From: Pseudomonas putida
Lineage (GTDB): Bacteria > Pseudomonadota > Gammaproteobacteria > Pseudomonadales > Pseudomonadaceae
DNA: 64,000 bases
Assembly (NCBI RefSeq): GCF_025905425.1
Contig: NZ_CP109603.1
Location: 2,950,001-3,014,000 of the forward strand
Direction of reading: 5' to 3'
Below are positions 60,715-64,000 of the stretch, piece by piece (the first letter of the stretch is position 1; every line of letters starts with the position of its first letter). Position numbers and translations under genes: made by a program. The notes beneath the pieces are model-generated. The model had not been told where the DNA came from, ran no database searches, and was given only the letters and a program-made list of their open reading frames with translations.

Positions 60715-63122
60715 GCGAGTCAGGCACTCAGATCACCCTGAAGCAGCTGATGAGCCACCATCAGCGCATTCAGATTCCGATGATCCAGCGGGACTATGCC
60801 CAGGGCCGCCCAGCCGTCGAAGATGTACGTGAAGAGTTTCTCGGCAATCTGCAGCATGCATTCTCGTTGGCTCCAGATGATGCCGCATTGCCCCTGAACC
60901 TCGATTTCATCTACGGCAGCGTCGACATCGAAGGGCCGCCACGATTCCTGCCCCTCGACGGCCAACAGCGACTGACCACCCTCTTCTTGTTGCACTGGTA
61001 CCTGGCCTGGCGTGACGACTGCCAGGCCGAGTTCTGCCGAATTTTTTGTGAAGGCACGGGCTCGCGCTTTTCTTACAGCGTACGCCCTAGCAGCGCCGAG
61101 TTCTTCGATGAGCTGGTTAATTTCTGGCCGGCGCGCAACGCCGCAGACGGCACTACATTGGCCAAACTGATCAAGAACCAAGCCTGGTATTTCCGTTACT
61201 GGCGCCTGGATCCGACCATTCAGTCCTGCCTGATCATGCTGGATGCTATTCACCAACACTTCAGTAACGTCACCGGGGCCTACTCACGGTTGATGGACGA
61301 AGAACAACCGGTGATCACATTCCAGCTGCTTGACCTTGATCACTTCGGGCTCTCCGACGATTTGTACATAAAAATGAACGCCCGGGGTAAGTCGCTCACC
61401 GCCTTCGAGACATTCAAGGCTCGCTTCGAGCATGAATTAAAGGACCAGTTCGGCGACGAGACTCGCGATATCGGCGACCAAGCGTTCACTGTCGCAGATT
61501 ACTTCGCACGCTGCATGGATACCCGCTGGGCTGATTTCTTCTGGAGGTATCGCGACAAGGAAACTCACCTTTTCGACGATGCCATCATGAACTTTTTCCA
61601 TGCAGTGGCATTTATCTGTCGTAACCCGGAGTCCGCAGGGTACCTGGAGGACATCAGCACCTTCAGGACCACGCCACTGAAGTCAGCCTATGCCTTGTAC
61701 CATAAGGGTGGATGGCTGGAGCGCGAGTTCTCCACCACACTCATGTTGCTGCTGGAAACCTGGAGTGCACAAAGCACCCAGTTCACGCCGGTGCTCCCAC
61801 CCAATCCGTACTTTAACGAAGCGGCGATGTTCCAGCGTCTGGTCCACGAACCGATGACACTCGCCTATAACGACCTGGTGCAGATCTTTGCCTACGTTGC
61901 CTTCTTGCGGGCAGCGGGCAAGCAGCCAGAGCCAGAAGCCCTTCTGGCGTGGATGCGGGTAATCTACAACTTGTCGATCAATTCCAGCTTCGAGCGGCCA
62001 GCCGATATGCAACGTAGCCTGCTGGCGGTGCAGGCCCTGCTGCCCCATGCCAGCGACATCCTTGGCCACTTCGCGACCAGCGAGAAACCCACTACCGGCT
62101 TCTACTTGCAGCAGGTCAGTGAAGAGCAGCTTAAAGCCGAGCTGCTACTCGCCCACAGCGGGTGGCGCGCACTGATCGAGCGCGCAGAAAAACATGGCTA
62201 CTTCAAAGGGCAAATCGAGTTTCTGCTTGAGTTCAGTGGCGTTCTGGACAAGCGCCGTAAGGCGGCACTGCCGCAATGGACAGCCAGCCAACATGTTGCG
62301 CTGCAGAAGCGTTTTTCCGAATACCTGAGCAAGGCGGAAAAGATGTTCAATGCGCGCGGCCTCGATAGCCGACCGGACTACCGCTGGGAACGCGCATTGC
62401 TGACATTGGGCGACTACCTGTTGCCAAGTGGCTACAACTATTCGTTCCTCGTCAACTCGGCGTCGGAGCAAGCCAGTTGGAAGCGGCTGTTGCGCGGCGG
62501 TGTTGGGGAGAACGTTCAGGAAGCGCGCGCGCTGTTACATAAGCTGCTGGATCAAATCGACCTTGACGCTTCGCTCGATGACCAACTCGATGAGTTGATA
62601 GCCAGCGCCAAAGGCCTGGAACCTTGGCGCCAGATCATGGTGCAAACGCCGGCGATCTTCCGCTACTGCGGTGAACATGCACTGCGCTGGGAGGGAAACT
62701 ACATCTACATGCTCACCAAAAGCCGCATGAGTGGCATGCATGCCGAGCTGTTCAGCTATCACCTGCACCTTCAGCTTGCTGAGGAAACTGTCCAGAAATC
62801 CCTCTTGCCGCTACGAGCAGATACCTATGAGGCCGCCAGTGGCTCGGAGTTTGAACCGTTCCTGTACATCGCACTCCCCTTCCAGAACCACACCGTGTAC
62901 CCCTGGATTTTTTCACGCGCAGGCGCCTTCAGAATCGAGGTAGATCGAAAAGCGTTGAAGCCTGTGCCTGACCTGGAAAAAATGCTGATCAATACCTTTG
63001 AGTTTGAGGTGCAGAAAGAAGTGCTGAAGCTAGACGTCACACAAGCCGCCATTCATTCCAAACTGCGCGCCATGGCTAAAGCGGTCAAAACCCTGGATAA
63101 ACAGATGACTGCTACCTTGTAA
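60711..63122 (+). CDS. Second DUF262 protein with a long C-terminal region
   Basis: 803 residues. The N-terminus has IQIPMIQRDYAQGR (from 20) and DGQQRLTTLFLL (83-94), then DLYIKMNARGKSLTAFETFK, all DUF262. No HNH or DUF1524 motif is found in the remaining 500 residues, which are mostly helical. ATGA at 60711-60714 couples it to the first DUF262 gene. It probably acts with that protein in one complex. Long two-protein DUF262 sets occur in bacterial defence islands, but the mechanism of this pair is not known to me. Confidence 0.85.
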   Translation: MSESGTQITLKQLMSHHQRIQIPMIQRDYAQGRPAVEDVREEFLGNLQHAFSLAPDDAALPLNLDFIYGSVDIEGPPRFLPLDGQQRLTTLFLLHWYLAWRDDCQAEFCRIFCEGTGSRFSYSVRPSSAEFFDELVNFWPARNAADGTTLAKLIKNQAWYFRYWRLDPTIQSCLIMLDAIHQHFSNVTGAYSRLMDEEQPVITFQLLDLDHFGLSDDLYIKMNARGKSLTAFETFKARFEHELKDQFGDETRDIGDQAFTVADYFARCMDTRWADFFWRYRDKETHLFDDAIMNFFHAVAFICRNPESAGYLEDISTFRTTPLKSAYALYHKGGWLEREFSTTLMLLLETWSAQSTQFTPVLPPNPYFNEAAMFQRLVHEPMTLAYNDLVQIFAYVAFLRAAGKQPEPEALLAWMRVIYNLSINSSFERPADMQRSLLAVQALLPHASDILGHFATSEKPTTGFYLQQVSEEQLKAELLLAHSGWRALIERAEKHGYFKGQIEFLLEFSGVLDKRRKAALPQWTASQHVALQKRFSEYLSKAEKMFNARGLDSRPDYRWERALLTLGDYLLPSGYNYSFLVNSASEQASWKRLLRGGVGENVQEARALLHKLLDQIDLDASLDDQLDELIASAKGLEPWRQIMVQTPAIFRYCGEHALRWEGNYIYMLTKSRMSGMHAELFSYHLHLQLAEETVQKSLLPLRADTYEAASGSEFEPFLYIALPFQNHTVYPWIFSRAGAFRIEVDRKALKPVPDLEKMLINTFEFEVQKEVLKLDVTQAAIHSKLRAMAKAVKTLDKQMTATL

Positions 63123-63282
63123 GGTTAAATGATCGAGGGAAAGCGGGCACAACTTCGCGACTGTGCCTGCTTGACCCGAAACACGTATTCGGTTTGATCC
63201 CGGTCGCGACAGCCACCAGTATCAGGTCCACCCCCGCCTTCCTGCAGTTGGGCAGTTCAAACACTTTTACGGACCGAGCCGA

Positions 63283-63756
63283 TCACCCCTGGGCAGTGAT
63301 GACCGGCTCGCAGCTCACAGGGAAGTTCACCGAGTTGGCGATAAAGCACTCATGGTGCGCCTGCTCATGCAGGCGCACGGCGAAGTCCACGTCCGAGCCT
63401 GCGCTCACGGTGATATGTGGGCGCAGCACCACTGAAATGAAATGCCCTTTGCGCTCGCCATCCCCCTCGACCATCACACCCTGTGCCTGGTCGATATAAG
63501 CCAGTACCGTCACTTTGTTGACCGCACACAAGTGCAGGTACCAGAGCTTGTGGCACGCCGACAACGAGGCCAGCAGGAGGTCTTCCGGGTTCCAGCGTTG
63601 CGGGTCACCGCGAAAGGCAGGGTCCGCCGAACCAAGCAGCGCCGGCTTGCCAGAGGCCTCGATTGCGTAGTCACGGGTGTAGGCCGTATAGCTGGAGGTG
63701 CCTGTGCCCTGATTGCCTGTCCAGGTTACCGATACTTCGTATGTGTGCTTGCTCAT
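63283..63756 (-). CDS. OsmC-family protein
   Basis: 157 residues. The OsmC fold with WNPEDLLLASLSACHKLWYLHLC (about 55-77) carries the first reactive cysteine and a second near the C-terminal HHECFIANSVNFPVSCEP. OsmC/Ohr proteins reduce organic hydroperoxides with these two cysteines. It is closer to the general OsmC branch than to Ohr. ATG 63756 has GAGGTAAAGG upstream. No linked regulator is seen. Confidence 0.9.
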   Translation of the reverse strand: MSKHTYEVSVTWTGNQGTGTSSYTAYTRDYAIEASGKPALLGSADPAFRGDPQRWNPEDLLLASLSACHKLWYLHLCAVNKVTVLAYIDQAQGVMVEGDGERKGHFISVVLRPHITVSAGSDVDFAVRLHEQAHHECFIANSVNFPVSCEPVITAQG

Positions 63757-63821
63757 CCTTTACCTCATCTTCATTCATGGCACCGTTCAGGGTGCTTTCC
63801 ATTGCCGGTTAATGCGTGACT

Positions 63822-64000
63822 TCATGGCCGCATCAAAGGCTCGATACCGATCCATTTCTTCACGGGCTGGTAGCAGAGTTGGAGCGGTGGAATTGGCAAT
63901 TTCTGGCCTTGGACCTCCAGTGCGCCCAGGTGGATGGTCCACTGGGAATCGGCATCGAACTTATCGGTCTGGAAGATCACATAGGCCGAGCCGTAGCGCT
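63822..64000 (-). CDS. C-terminal end of an unrecognised protein (truncated by the right edge)
   Basis: 59 codons and the stop TGA (63824-63822) are in the window; the start is beyond the edge. Visible sequence includes YVIFQTDKFDADSQWTIHLG and a C-terminal QPVKKWIGIEPLMRP. The window has too little to name a family. Confidence 0.6.
   Translation of the reverse strand, partial: RYGSAYVIFQTDKFDADSQWTIHLGALEVQGQKLPIPPLQLCYQPVKKWIGIEPLMRP

Overview
The window is high-GC DNA of a Pseudomonas, most likely of the P. putida group. The support is the gene families present, the many inverted pairs of P. putida-type REP elements, and a block of genes whose order I recall from P. putida KT2440 (heme-peroxidase RTX protein and its type I exporter, quiC1, aromatic amino acid decarboxylase, GabP). 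I see no tRNA, rRNA, CRISPR array or prophage.

Left part, 1-30 kb, mostly core or regional metabolism. A giant secreted RTX protein with an animal-type heme peroxidase domain is cut by the left edge, and a second peroxidase module begins there. It is transcribed away from a three-gene type I secretion system (ABC, HlyD, TolC). Next come two small membrane proteins, an XRE/MmyB-type regulator, a methyltransferase, and an IS110 element sitting in a REP array. These are followed by 3-dehydroshikimate dehydratase (quiC1) facing an MHS transporter, a PLP aromatic amino acid decarboxylase with a LysR gene, a YebC-family protein, an aminophosphonate-type cluster (FAD oxidase, OPA transporter, LysR), DUF2784, trans-aconitate methyltransferase, a GabP-like permease facing a MocR regulator, and another LysR gene.

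Middle part, 30-44 kb, regulation and efflux. It holds a RelBE-type toxin-antitoxin pair, a short HTH/WCX regulator that lacks its WYL core, an unrecognised membrane protein, a GST, a polytopic membrane protein, an MFS pump with LysR, an AraC regulator ahead of a complete EmrAB/NodT-type tripartite efflux operon, a zinc alcohol dehydrogenase and a HipBA pair.

Right part, 44-64 kb, is the accessory region. It holds: a two-gene operon pairing a coiled-coil tail-anchored protein with a GIY-YIG nuclease fused to a membrane/coiled-coil domain; two lipoproteins, one with MORN-like and ankyrin repeats; a BrxR/CapW-like WYL regulator with palindromic upstream sites; a 5'-nucleotidase; a three-gene operon of one 1171-residue propeller/helical/membrane protein and two paralogous beta-rich proteins; a low-GC orphan gene; and a tightly coupled pair of DUF262 proteins (the first with a DUF1524 HNH domain) that looks like an anti-phage restriction module. 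It ends with an OsmC protein and a partial gene. The best candidates for undescribed systems are the GIY-YIG/coiled-coil operon, the propeller-plus-paralogues operon and the DUF262 pair.
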